Assembly (NCBI GenBank): GCA_019115845.1 | Contig: DXCU01000094.1 | Span: 1 to 50,664 of the forward strand | Direction: 5' to 3' | Origin: Candidatus Rubneribacter avistercoris | GTDB lineage: Bacteria; Actinomycetota; Coriobacteriia; Coriobacteriales; Eggerthellaceae | Length of the DNA: 50,664 nucleotides | In this document: in pieces, positions 26,157-33,396 of the stretch | How the letters are laid out: every line of letters begins with the position of its first letter | Numbering within the stretch: position 1 is the first letter of the stretch | Program-made: the position numbers and the translations under genes | The notes under the pieces: generated by a model | What the model was told of the DNA's origin: nothing | The model's input: only the letters and a program-made list of their open reading frames with translations | Databases searched by the model: none

Positions 26157-27148
26157 GTCCGCTCGCCCCTTTCCGTCAGCTCGTCCCCGTCGAGGAAATG
26201 CTTCATGATGCGATAGGTGTCCTTGACGATGTCCAGCACCGAGGGGTAGAGCAGGTACCCGTGCACGGCGTTGAGCATCCGGTAGCACTGGACCTCGGTT
26301 CCCTCCAGCTCGCAGCGCGCGGCGAACGCCTCGCCCTCGTCGCGCAGCGGGCAGTACTCGGCGGTGATCACGAGGGTGCGGGGCAGCCCCGAGAGGTCGT
26401 CTGCCAAAAGAGGGGCCAGGTCGGGGTTGGAGAGGTCGGCGGGCGAGGAGGCGTACAGGTCCATGTAGTCCATGACGTCGCGCGCGGTGAGCAGGTAGTC
26501 CTCGCCGTTTTCCCGCACCGAGTCGAACCAGGAGGTGCGGGGGTCGTGGTCGTTGTAGGTGGCCGGGTAGAGGAGCATCTGGGCTTTCGGAAAGAACGCG
26601 CCGCTGTCGCGCGCCATGAGCGACACCACCGCGGCCAGGTTGCCGCCGGCGCTGTCGCCGAACAGCACGATGCGGTCGGGGTCGGCGTCGTCAAGGAGCT
26701 GGCCGGCGAACAGCTGGCGCGCCACCTCGTAGCAGTCGTTGGGCGCCTGGGGGAAACGGTGCTCGGGCGCGCGACGGTAGTCCACCGACACCACGCGCCG
26801 CTCCAGCCGAAGCGCCATGGCGGTGCAGGCGTCCAGGTAAAAGTCCACGTTTCCGTTGACCCAGCCGCCTCCGTGGAAGAACAGGATGGTGCCGCGCGAC
26901 TCCTCGCGCACTTTGAGGCCCTTGGCCAGGGAGAGGTCGATGTCGAGCGGCGTGAACACGCGCAGGGGCACCTGGTGGCCGTCGGGCATGGGGGCGAGCT
27001 TCTCCTCGATGCGGCAGCGCGGGTTGGGGACGGAGAGCTTCGCCAGCACGTCCTCGGCCACACGCTGCGCCCCGTAGGACGTTTTGACGTCGGGCTTGAG
27101 CCGCGAGGCCGCCTTGAACGCGGCGAGCACCGCTTTGTTGAGGGGCAT
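26129..27148 (-). CDS. Alpha/beta hydrolase of the hormone-sensitive lipase family
   Basis: A 339-residue esterase-type protein. The oxyanion motif HGGGW is at residues 92-96, the nucleophile Ser166 sits in GDSAGGN, and the catalytic His is in LNAVHGY (residue 296). In this family the acidic member normally lies in DPLRDEG; here the motif reads EYCPLRDEG, with Cys266 in place of Asp, so the triad is altered. Other features fit (YRRAPEHRFP). ATG 27148 follows AAAGGAGGG. It is first in the operon with the acyltransferase and the zinc-ribbon membrane protein. It could be a deacylase, or an acyl-transfer enzyme with a reduced triad. Confidence 0.88.
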   Translation of the reverse strand: MPLNKAVLAAFKAASRLKPDVKTSYGAQRVAEDVLAKLSVPNPRCRIEEKLAPMPDGHQVPLRVFTPLDIDLSLAKGLKVREESRGTILFFHGGGWVNGNVDFYLDACTAMALRLERRVVSVDYRRAPEHRFPQAPNDCYEVARQLFAGQLLDDADPDRIVLFGDSAGGNLAAVVSLMARDSGAFFPKAQMLLYPATYNDHDPRTSWFDSVRENGEDYLLTARDVMDYMDLYASSPADLSNPDLAPLLADDLSGLPRTLVITAEYCPLRDEGEAFAARCELEGTEVQCYRMLNAVHGYLLYPSVLDIVKDTYRIMKHFLDGDELTERGERTWLGLLGTD

Positions 27149-27482
27149 GGAGGCCCTCCTTTCAGGAAAGGCGCCGCGGGCCGGGCCCGCGTGCCGTGCG
27201 GCGGATCGGGTGCGCCGCCGCTCGGTTAATCGTAGCACAGGGGAGCGTGCCGCGGGGCGCGGGGAGGGAAAGGCGCGCCAGGTTGTTGCTTGCGGGAGGG
27301 GCCGCGCGGGGGCGGCGCGGAAGGCCGGCTTGCCGATCCCGCCGTTTCCCGCGTGCGTGCGGTTTTCGAGGGCTTCCGAGCGGAGTTTCGCGGCGCGCTT
27401 AGCAGACGCTTTGGTATGATGGCGCCAATCAAGACGAAGCGCTTGCCTGCGTGCAGGTTGGCGCGAGGAGCGAGGAGTTGCC
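27149..27482. other. Divergent intergenic region, esterase operon / queD
   Basis: 334 bp without a convincing gene. TATGAT (27415-27420) is a possible queD -10 box, and on the minus strand TACGAT (27229-27234) may serve the esterase; neither has a good -35. No preQ1 aptamer was recognised. Confidence 0.4.
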
Positions 27483-27905
27483 ATGTACGGACTGAAAACA
27501 GAGGCCAGCTTCGACTCGGCCCACTTCCTCACCGACTACTACGGCAAATGCGAGAACCTGCACGGGCACCGCTGGCGCGCGGTGGTCCACCTGGAGGTCG
27601 ACGACGTGCAGGACGCGGGCACCATGCGCGACATGGTGCTGGACTTCGGCGTGTTCAAGCGCGCCGTTCGCGACTTGGCCGAGGAGTTCGACCACACCTT
27701 CCTCGTGGAGGAGGGGTCGCTTTCCGAAGCGACGCTCGCGGCGCTTGCCGCAGAGGGGTTCAGCCTGACCGTGCTCCCGTTCCGCACGACGGCCGAGAAC
27801 CTGGCGCGCTGCTTCTGCGAGCGCCTGACCGAGGCGGGCCTGCCCGTGGCGCAGGTGGACATGTACGAGACGCCGAACAACTGCGCCGTCTACCGTCCCC
27901 GGTGA
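27483..27905 (+). CDS. queD: 6-carboxytetrahydropterin synthase QueD
   Basis: A 140-residue pterin-fold enzyme that converts dihydroneopterin triphosphate to 6-carboxytetrahydropterin for queuosine or other 7-deazaguanine synthesis. The zinc ligands and nucleophile are in place: His14 in FDSAHFL, Cys23 in GKCENLHGH, and His27 and His29. The C-terminal YETPNN carries the substrate-binding Glu. The ATG follows GCGAGGAG. No queC, queE or queF lies nearby, so the partner genes must be elsewhere, or this may be a stand-alone pterin enzyme. It is head-to-head with the esterase operon and convergent with the AraC gene. Confidence 0.92.
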   Translation: MYGLKTEASFDSAHFLTDYYGKCENLHGHRWRAVVHLEVDDVQDAGTMRDMVLDFGVFKRAVRDLAEEFDHTFLVEEGSLSEATLAALAAEGFSLTVLPFRTTAENLARCFCERLTEAGLPVAQVDMYETPNNCAVYRPR

Positions 27906-27933
27906 GCGCGCTTGCACGCGATGCGGCGGACGG

Positions 27934-28935
27934 CTAGGAGCTTGCGTTTCGACGTAGCGCGCGAAAGCTGTGCGGCGTGACGCCGAAGCGGCTTTTAAAC
28001 GCCTCCGAAAAGCTTCCCTGGCGCGCGAAGCCCACGGCGGCCGATACGGCGGCCAGGGAGTCGTCGGTCTGCGCGAGCAGCTGGCAGGCGCGCTCCATGC
28101 GGCGCTCGCGCACCCACCCCATGGGCGTTGTGCCCTCGATGTCCTTGAACAGGCCGGTGAGCTTGCTCGCGCTCACGCACGATGCCTGGCACATGTCCTC
28201 CAGCGAAACGGCCTCGCCCAGATGCTCGCGCGCGTAGGCGCAGGCGAGGTTGAACGCCGTGCGGTCGGCGGGGCGGATGCGCGCACTACCTTTGCGCTGC
28301 AACGAACCCCACCAGTCCACCACGAGAGCGCACGCCTCCACAGCCTTGCTCTCGTAGTACGCGCGCGCCACCGGTTCGCCGGGGCACACACGCCGCACCT
28401 CGTCGAACAGGCGCAAAAGCGCCAGGTTGCGGTGCGTGCCGTCCAGAGCCGAGATGGCCGAGGCCAGCGTGAGCGGGTCCGTCCCGATGCGCGCCGCCAT
28501 GGCCGCCGCGCCGCCCGGTGTGAGGGCGAGGCTTGTCACGGCAAGCGGGCTGCCGGGCCGCACGACGTTGCGGTAGAAGCTGTCGCGCCAGATGTAGCCG
28601 AGGAGCGTGCCCGTCTCCACGCCGTCGTCCACTTTGGAGAACGCCGTGAAGTAGGGGATCATGCCGCGGCCGTAGCTGCCGAAGCACAGCATGTCGGCGC
28701 AGTGCATGGACATGTCGGTCGCTCGGCGAAACTCGAGGTCGAACACGGCGAAGGCCGCAGTGCCGTCCAGGGGGTAGTACCAGTACGTGCCCTGGCCCCA
28801 GGCGGGGTCGATGCGCCAACCGCGTCCGCAACGGCGCAGCTCGCCCTCCTCGAAGGGGATGCCGTGCATGGCCCTCACCTGGGGGGCGAACATCTCTTCT
28901 ATCGCCGTCGCGCGTTTGATGCCGCGGGTTGCCAT
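27934..28935 (-). CDS. AraC-family transcriptional regulator
   Basis: A 333-residue regulator with C-terminal AraC DNA-binding domain: AVSLEDMCQASCVSASKLTGLFKD for the first helix-turn-helix, and SLAAVSAAVGFARQGSFSEAFKSRFGVTPHSFR for the second region (shown in the protein from about residue 240 on). The N-terminal part probably senses an effector. It is divergent from the second ECF operon across a 224-bp gap, the classical arrangement for an activator. The weak -35 region of that operon fits a need for activation. This layout resembles AraC regulators of siderophore loci (YbtA-like), but specificity is unknown. ATG 28935 follows AAAGGAGAGG. Confidence 0.9.
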   Translation of the reverse strand: MATRGIKRATAIEEMFAPQVRAMHGIPFEEGELRRCGRGWRIDPAWGQGTYWYYPLDGTAAFAVFDLEFRRATDMSMHCADMLCFGSYGRGMIPYFTAFSKVDDGVETGTLLGYIWRDSFYRNVVRPGSPLAVTSLALTPGGAAAMAARIGTDPLTLASAISALDGTHRNLALLRLFDEVRRVCPGEPVARAYYESKAVEACALVVDWWGSLQRKGSARIRPADRTAFNLACAYAREHLGEAVSLEDMCQASCVSASKLTGLFKDIEGTTPMGWVRERRMERACQLLAQTDDSLAAVSAAVGFARQGSFSEAFKSRFGVTPHSFRALRRNASS

Positions 28936-29146
28936 GGCTGGTCCTCTCCTTTCCGGATGGCGGGAAGGGGTGGCGGGTGCGCGGGCTTGCCGTCGGGCGG
29001 CGTGCCCGGTGCCGCTTTTCGCGTCGCATGCCGGCGCGTTGGCATGCGACGCGCTGCCCGTGCTCCCGTTTTTCGGCGCGGTCGCATCCTTTTTCGGCGA
29101 AAACGCTCCGATGGCGCGGCAAGCGGCTCCTTTTCCCCGTTCCCGT

Positions 29147-29169
29147 TAATATGTTAGCCATGGCTAATA
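29147..29169 (+). promoter_or_regulatory. ECF operon 2 promoter -10 with 19-bp operator box
   Basis: TAATAT (29147-29152) is a -10 candidate; no -35 is seen. It overlaps ATGTTAGCCATGGCTAATA (29151-29169), whose core TTAGCCATGGCTAA is a perfect palindrome. The box matches one at 33358-33376 at 15 of 19 positions. The TTAGCC/GGCTAA half-sites resemble DtxR-family boxes. The predicted +1 falls on the start codon at 29160. Confidence 0.6.
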
Positions 29170-29975
29170 GTAAGGGAGCATTCCGGGAAACGCAAGCGGC
29201 GCCGATTCGGTGCGCCAGGGCGGCGTGCGCGCCCGCTTCCGCCCCGGCCGTCCGCGTTCGCGGTGCGCTCGCGCAGCGCAGGCTCGACCCGCGTGTGTCC
29301 GTGGCCATCCTCGTGCTGCTGAACGCCATCGCGTTCTCGCCGAACACGATGGGCGCGCACTTCGTCATGGTGGGGCTGTGCGCCGTGGTGTGCGTGTGGT
29401 GCGGGCGGGCGGCTTCGGCTGCGCGCTGGTGCGCGGTGTACGCGGCGGTCACGGCCGTCGGCTACCTGTCGCTGCTCGCGCCCAGTTCGGCGTCGGCATC
29501 GTTCGCAGTCATTCTTGTGGTGGTGCGCTGCGTGTTCTGCATCGGCATGTTCGCCTCGAACATGACCGCCACCACGCGCGTGGGCGAGTTGGCGTGCGCG
29601 CTGCAGCGCGTCCATCTGCCGCGCCACGCCATCATCGCGCTGTGCGTGGCGCTGCGGTTCTTCCCCACGATGACGGCCGAGTTCGCTTCGGTGGTGGAGG
29701 CTATGCGTGTGCGTGGCGTGCCGCTTGGCGTTCGCATGGTGATGACGCATCCCGTGCGCGTGATGGAGGGCCTGCTTGTGCCTGTGATGAGCCGCCTTGC
29801 CATCGTGGCCGACGAACTGGGCAACGCCGCCACCGTGCGCGGCATGGACTCGTCGCGTCCGCGCACATCGTATTACGACCTGCGGTTGCGCGCGATGGAT
29901 TGGATCATGCTGGCGGCGTTTTCGGCGGTGGCCGCGTTTTTGCTGGGCGTGCGGATGGGCTGGTGGTTCGTGTGA
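29160..29975 (+). CDS. ecfT: ECF transporter transmembrane component EcfT (second copy)
   Basis: A 271-residue EcfT/CbiQ-family protein. A 40-residue hydrophilic start is followed by four to six helices, with the coupling motifs VEAMRVRGVPLG and NAATVRGMDSS both keeping Arg-Gly. ALRFFPTMTAEFASVVEAMRVRG parallels the first EcfT at 17759. ATG 29160 has no ribosome site and lies about 8 bases after a -10-like TAATAT, so a leaderless mRNA is likely; ATG 29151 is the alternative. A perfect palindrome covers the start codon. The stop overlaps the GTG of the fused ATPase gene. Here the operon order is T, A, S rather than S, T, A. Confidence 0.88.
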   Translation: MANSKGAFRETQAAPIRCARAACAPASAPAVRVRGALAQRRLDPRVSVAILVLLNAIAFSPNTMGAHFVMVGLCAVVCVWCGRAASAARWCAVYAAVTAVGYLSLLAPSSASASFAVILVVVRCVFCIGMFASNMTATTRVGELACALQRVHLPRHAIIALCVALRFFPTMTAEFASVVEAMRVRGVPLGVRMVMTHPVRVMEGLLVPVMSRLAIVADELGNAATVRGMDSSRPRTSYYDLRLRAMDWIMLAAFSAVAAFLLGVRMGWWFV

Positions 29976-31693
29976 GCGCGCCGGTGATCGAGCTGTGCGA
30001 TGCGAGCTTTTCCTATGCTGCGTCAGATGGAAAGACTGATGTTGCAGCACGTGAATTGCAGGAAGCGGCCGCGCAGACGATAGAAGACGCGCGTGCGGAA
30101 GGGGCGGACGCTGGGTCGGATGGCGGCTCGGGCGTGCTGGTGCGCGGGGCGGCCTCCGTTTTTGGCGTGGACCTTGCGGTGCATCCGGGGGAGTGCGTGG
30201 TGCTTACCGGGCCGTCCGGGTGTGGCAAGACCACGCTCACGCGCATGGTGAACGGCCTTATTCCCGCCTTGTACGGAGGCGAGATGTCCGGCGAAGTACG
30301 AGTGCAGGGCATATCTATGGACCGGTGGGAGATGGATGATCTGTCGTGCGTTGTGGGCAGCGTGTTCCAGAACCCGCGCAGCCAGTTCTTCAATCTGGAC
30401 ACCACTTCCGAGGTGGCGTTTGGTTGCGAGAACATGGGCGTGCCGCAGGACGAGATGCACGTGCGCGTGGCGGCTACCGTGCGCGAGCTTTCCATCGAGC
30501 GCTTGATGGAGCGCGACATCCGTGCGCTGTCCGGCGGCGAGAAGCAGCTGGTGGCCGTGGCGTCGGTGCATGCGATGAAGCCGTCTGCGTTCGTGCTGGA
30601 CGAGCCCACCGCCGCGCTGGACGTGGACGCGATGAAGCGTTTGCGCGACGTGGTGGCGCGCTTGAAGGCCGCCGGCAAGGCGATCCTCGTGGCCGAGCAT
30701 CGCCTGTGGTGGCTGGCGGGCGTGGCGGACCGCATCGTGCTCATGGAAGACGGCCGCATCGTCTGCGACCTGCCTGCCGACGAGTTCGCCGCGATGCCCG
30801 CCGCCGAGCGAGCGCGCAAGGGCCTGCGCGCCTGGGACATCGCCGAGGTGGGGCCGGCTTCCGAGGACTTGGAGGACCAGGGCGGCGGCGAAGGGCGTGC
30901 CTCCCTTGAGACGCGCTCCCTTCCCGAGCAGCCCCTCCTCGAAGTGCGGGGCCTTGAAGCGCGCTACGGGCGGCGCGGTGCAGCGGTCGTCCGCAATTGC
31001 GCGTTCTCCGCGCATGCGGGCCGTGCGGTGGCGCTTGTGGGTCGCAACGGGGCGGGCAAGACCACGCTTGCGCGCTGCCTTGCGGGGCTGCACGCCGAGA
31101 GCGCAGGAGAGGTGCGGGTGGCGGGGCGTCCCCTCGGCCCGCGCGAGCGGGCGGGGCGCGTGTACCTGGCCATGCAGGAGAGCGGCTACCAGCTGTTCAG
31201 CGACACGGCGGCCGGCGAGCTGCGCCTTGCCCTCGAAGCGCGCGAGCGCCGCGAGGGCAAGGCGCTTCCCGACGAAGAGGCCGCGGTCCTCATTGATCGA
31301 GCGCTCGCCGATTTTGCTCTGTCGGATGTGCGTGAGCGTCATCCGTTGTCGTTGTCGGGCGGTCAGCGCCAACGCCTCGCCATCGCCGCCGGCGCGCTGC
31401 AGGGCGCGCGCGTGATGGTGCTCGACGAGCCCACGAGCGGCCTCGACCTCGCCAACATGCGCCGCGTTGCCGCGCAGATCGAGCGGCTGAAGGCAGGCGG
31501 CGCTTGCCTCGTCATCGTCACGCATGACTTCGAGTTCGCGTGCGCCACCTGCGACGAGCTGGCCTTCATGGCCGACGGCCGCATCGCGGAGCGCTTCGCG
31601 CTCTCGCCGCGCACGCTGCGCCGCGCGCGGGAGGTGTTCGGTTTTGATGGCAGGGGTCGCGATGGCAGGGGGCAGGGATGCTGTCATGCTTGA
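29972..31693 (+). CDS. ecfA: ECF transporter double ATPase (second copy)
   Basis: A 573-residue fusion of two ECF ATPases starting at GTG 29972 in a GTGA overlap with ecfT. Domain one: GPSGCGKTT, VFQNPRSQFFNLD, LSGGEKQLVA, FVLDEPTAALD. Domain two: GRNGAGKTT, AMQESGYQLFSDT, LSGGQRQRLA, MVLDEPTSGLD. A roughly 45-residue Ala/Asp-rich insertion splits the first strand region (FSYAASDG) from the first ATPase core. The first-domain Q-loop is nearly identical to the one at 18529, showing common origin. The C-terminus ends in a Gly/Arg-rich tail (DGRGRDGRGQGCCHA). The S component follows after 247 bp containing a large inverted repeat. Confidence 0.92.
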   Translation: MSAPVIELCDASFSYAASDGKTDVAARELQEAAAQTIEDARAEGADAGSDGGSGVLVRGAASVFGVDLAVHPGECVVLTGPSGCGKTTLTRMVNGLIPALYGGEMSGEVRVQGISMDRWEMDDLSCVVGSVFQNPRSQFFNLDTTSEVAFGCENMGVPQDEMHVRVAATVRELSIERLMERDIRALSGGEKQLVAVASVHAMKPSAFVLDEPTAALDVDAMKRLRDVVARLKAAGKAILVAEHRLWWLAGVADRIVLMEDGRIVCDLPADEFAAMPAAERARKGLRAWDIAEVGPASEDLEDQGGGEGRASLETRSLPEQPLLEVRGLEARYGRRGAAVVRNCAFSAHAGRAVALVGRNGAGKTTLARCLAGLHAESAGEVRVAGRPLGPRERAGRVYLAMQESGYQLFSDTAAGELRLALEARERREGKALPDEEAAVLIDRALADFALSDVRERHPLSLSGGQRQRLAIAAGALQGARVMVLDEPTSGLDLANMRRVAAQIERLKAGGACLVIVTHDFEFACATCDELAFMADGRIAERFALSPRTLRRAREVFGFDGRGRDGRGQGCCHA

Positions 31694-31732
31694 TGGATGG
31701 CCTGATGACGTCGCCCCGGTGACAGGGGGACG

Positions 31733-31822
31733 GTGACAGGGGGACGGGGATAATGTCACCCCTGTCACCCGCTTGATCCCCGTCCCCCTGTCACCGTGAC
31801 ATTATCCCCGTCCTCCTGTCAC
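31733..31822. repeat. 27-bp inverted repeat (26/27) between ecfA and the S component
   Basis: GTGACAGGGGGACGGGGATA starts the left arm (31733-31759); the right arm 31796-31822 is its complement with one mismatch. Further copies of the CCCCGTCCCCCTGTCAC unit lie between the arms and just upstream (31719-31732). It looks like an extragenic palindromic repeat cluster and may reduce S-component expression by forming a hairpin. Confidence 0.6.
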
Positions 31823-31940
31823 GGCACGTCCTCTGTCGCAGCGTGCGACGCAAAGCAGCACGCAGCTCGGTATCGCTTAGGAACCTGCGGAAAAGACGGG
31901 CGCTGCGCCCGACCGCTTAGTCAATCGAAGGGAGCTTTAC

Positions 31941-32549
31941 ATGGTCACAGCAGCAAACGCTCGGAATTCGGGCAAACTTACGGGCAAGGATTTCATCTTC
32001 ATCGCGATCTTCGGCGTGCTTTTGTTCATCGTGTTCTTCGTGTTCGCGATGGTGCTGGGCATGAACGCCAACACGTTTTGGTTCACGCATGCCATAGGCG
32101 CCATCCCGGGAGGCATCGTGTGGATGTATTTGGTGGCGCGCGTGCCGAAGCGCGGCGCAATCTTGGTCATGTCGCTTTTGGTGGCGGTGGTGGGGTTGCT
32201 TTTGGGGATGCTTTGGACAGGTCCGGTGGGTATTGTCGTGGGCGGCGTTTTAGCCGAACTTATCATGAGCGTGGGTAAGCGTTCAAGGGTGAAGGACACT
32301 GTTGCGTTCGCCGTGTGGACGCTGGCGTTTTGGGTGGGCCAGCAGTCGATGATCTTCCTTGCGGGCGATTCCTACGTGGACATGGTGGTTCAATCCGGGA
32401 TGAGCGCAGAGTACGGGCAGGCTCTGGTGAGCTTCATGCAAAGCCCGCTCATCGCCGTGGCCGGCGTGGGTTGCGTGGTGGGCGCCCTCATCGGCGGCTG
32501 GCTTGGCGCGAAGGTGTTCAGGAAGCACTTCGCGAAGATCGCCGCCTAG
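31941..32549 (+). CDS. ECF transporter S component, Trep_Strep (MptD-like) family, second copy
   Basis: A 202-residue membrane protein with a short polar start and about six helices (IFIAIFGVLLFIVFFVFAM, GAILVMSLLVAVVGLLLGM and others). It ends GAKVFRKHFAKIAA, like the S component at 17127 (GTKVLRKHF). The ATG follows GAAGGGAGC. In ECF importers this part binds the substrate and toggles in the membrane. It probably belongs to the T and A genes upstream, although a repeat-filled gap of 247 bp separates them. Its N-terminus GKLTGKDFIFIAIF resembles the R-G-I-G-V-R-D-L start of the other copy only loosely, so the two may take different compounds. Confidence 0.85.
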   Translation: MVTAANARNSGKLTGKDFIFIAIFGVLLFIVFFVFAMVLGMNANTFWFTHAIGAIPGGIVWMYLVARVPKRGAILVMSLLVAVVGLLLGMLWTGPVGIVVGGVLAELIMSVGKRSRVKDTVAFAVWTLAFWVGQQSMIFLAGDSYVDMVVQSGMSAEYGQALVSFMQSPLIAVAGVGCVVGALIGGWLGAKVFRKHFAKIAA

Positions 32550-32782
32550 CTGGGGCGCTTGGCGCTGTCGGCCTCGGCATCGCCGTCCTCGCGCCCCACC
32601 GCATTCCGCTTCGCCCGCTGCTCCTCTTCGATCTGGCGGGCGAAGCGGTCCATCTTCTCCTCGACGGAGCTGCGGATGCCGAAAAGGGTCCGCTGGCTTG
32701 CAACGGCGCGCGGCTGCGCGCCGCTCGCTTGGTCGAGCAGCTGCTCGTGGATAAGCCGCCATCTTCTCTCGAAATCGTCCAT
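32546..32782 (-). CDS. Small coiled-coil hypothetical protein
   Basis: A 78-residue open frame with a charged, helical composition (MDDFERRWRLIHEQLLDQ; SSVEEKMDRFARQIEEEQRA) that looks like protein rather than GC-skew noise. Its end overlaps the stop of the S-component gene on the other strand by 4 bp. No ribosome site precedes the ATG, but TATCAT on the minus strand (32794-32789) is placed so that transcription could begin at the ATG itself. No family was recognised. It could be real and leaderless, or spurious. Confidence 0.45.
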   Translation of the reverse strand: MDDFERRWRLIHEQLLDQASGAQPRAVASQRTLFGIRSSVEEKMDRFARQIEEEQRAKRNAVGREDGDAEADSAKRPS

Positions 32783-33058
32783 GCCGCCATGATAGCACTC
32801 GCGAGAGGGCGGTGCCGCGTTCGTGGCGGTGGTGCGCTGGGCGCCGGGACGCTTGCGGGCTTGGCGGCTTCCGCGTCGGCCCCGGCATTGCCGTGCGTTC
32901 CCTTGCGAATGGCAGGCTCTCTGTTAGACACGAGCTTATGTTTGCCAACCCTCGAGCCGAGCTTCCCTTGGCCGAGCGCTTCGGGAAGCCGGCCTGTCGG
33001 GCGGGGTCCGCCGAGTCCCTCCGGCGGGATCCTCGTCGACCCCGGTTCAACAGAGAGG

Positions 33059-33200
33059 TGGCGAGAAATAACCGAAATCGGAAGGTTTTGTGCGCGGTTC
33101 GTTCCGCAGCGTGAGGGAAAGCCCTGGTCGGAAGATTTTGCGATGTCCTCAAAGAGAGTGGGGCGCCACAAAACCTTCCGACTTCGGTTATTTCTCGCCA
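33059..33200. repeat. 142-bp inverted-repeat element, copy B
   Basis: The ends are 34-bp inverted repeats with 33 matches: 33059-33092 begins TGGCGAGAAATAACCGAAAT and 33167-33200 is its complement. Size and end sequence match the element at 13063-13203. It lies in the 614-bp gene-free stretch 32783-33396 ahead of ABC pair 4. No open frame or target duplication was recognised. Confidence 0.65.
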
Positions 33201-33353
33201 TCCGGGTCCCTCCCGCCTCCCAAGAGGGGGCGGGAGGGATGTTTCGCCGATCCGCAGTCGGCGCAGGTTGCCCTGGTTTACCCGCGCTTGCTCGGTTTTT
33301 CGGCAAGATCGCCCGATCCGGCCGCTTTGCCTCCGCTTTTCGGCGTAAGGCGC

Positions 33354-33376
33354 TACTATGTTTTCCATAGCTAACA
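33354..33376 (+). promoter_or_regulatory. ABC pair 4 promoter -10 with 19-bp operator box
   Basis: TACTAT (33354-33359) overlaps ATGTTTTCCATAGCTAACA (33358-33376), which matches the box at 29151-29169 at 15 of 19 positions in the same orientation and the same place relative to the -10. The start codon lies 20 bp further on, after GGAAAGG. Confidence 0.6.
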
Positions 33377-33396
33377 CAAAGGAAAGGCGGCGGTTT

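Noticed and set aside
27149..27482. preQ1 riboswitch before queD
   Set aside because: No preQ1-type hairpin followed by an A-rich tail was found in the leader.
31719..31822. CRISPR array
   Set aside because: The repeats are palindromic, irregularly spaced and overlapping, with no spacers of constant length and no cas genes.
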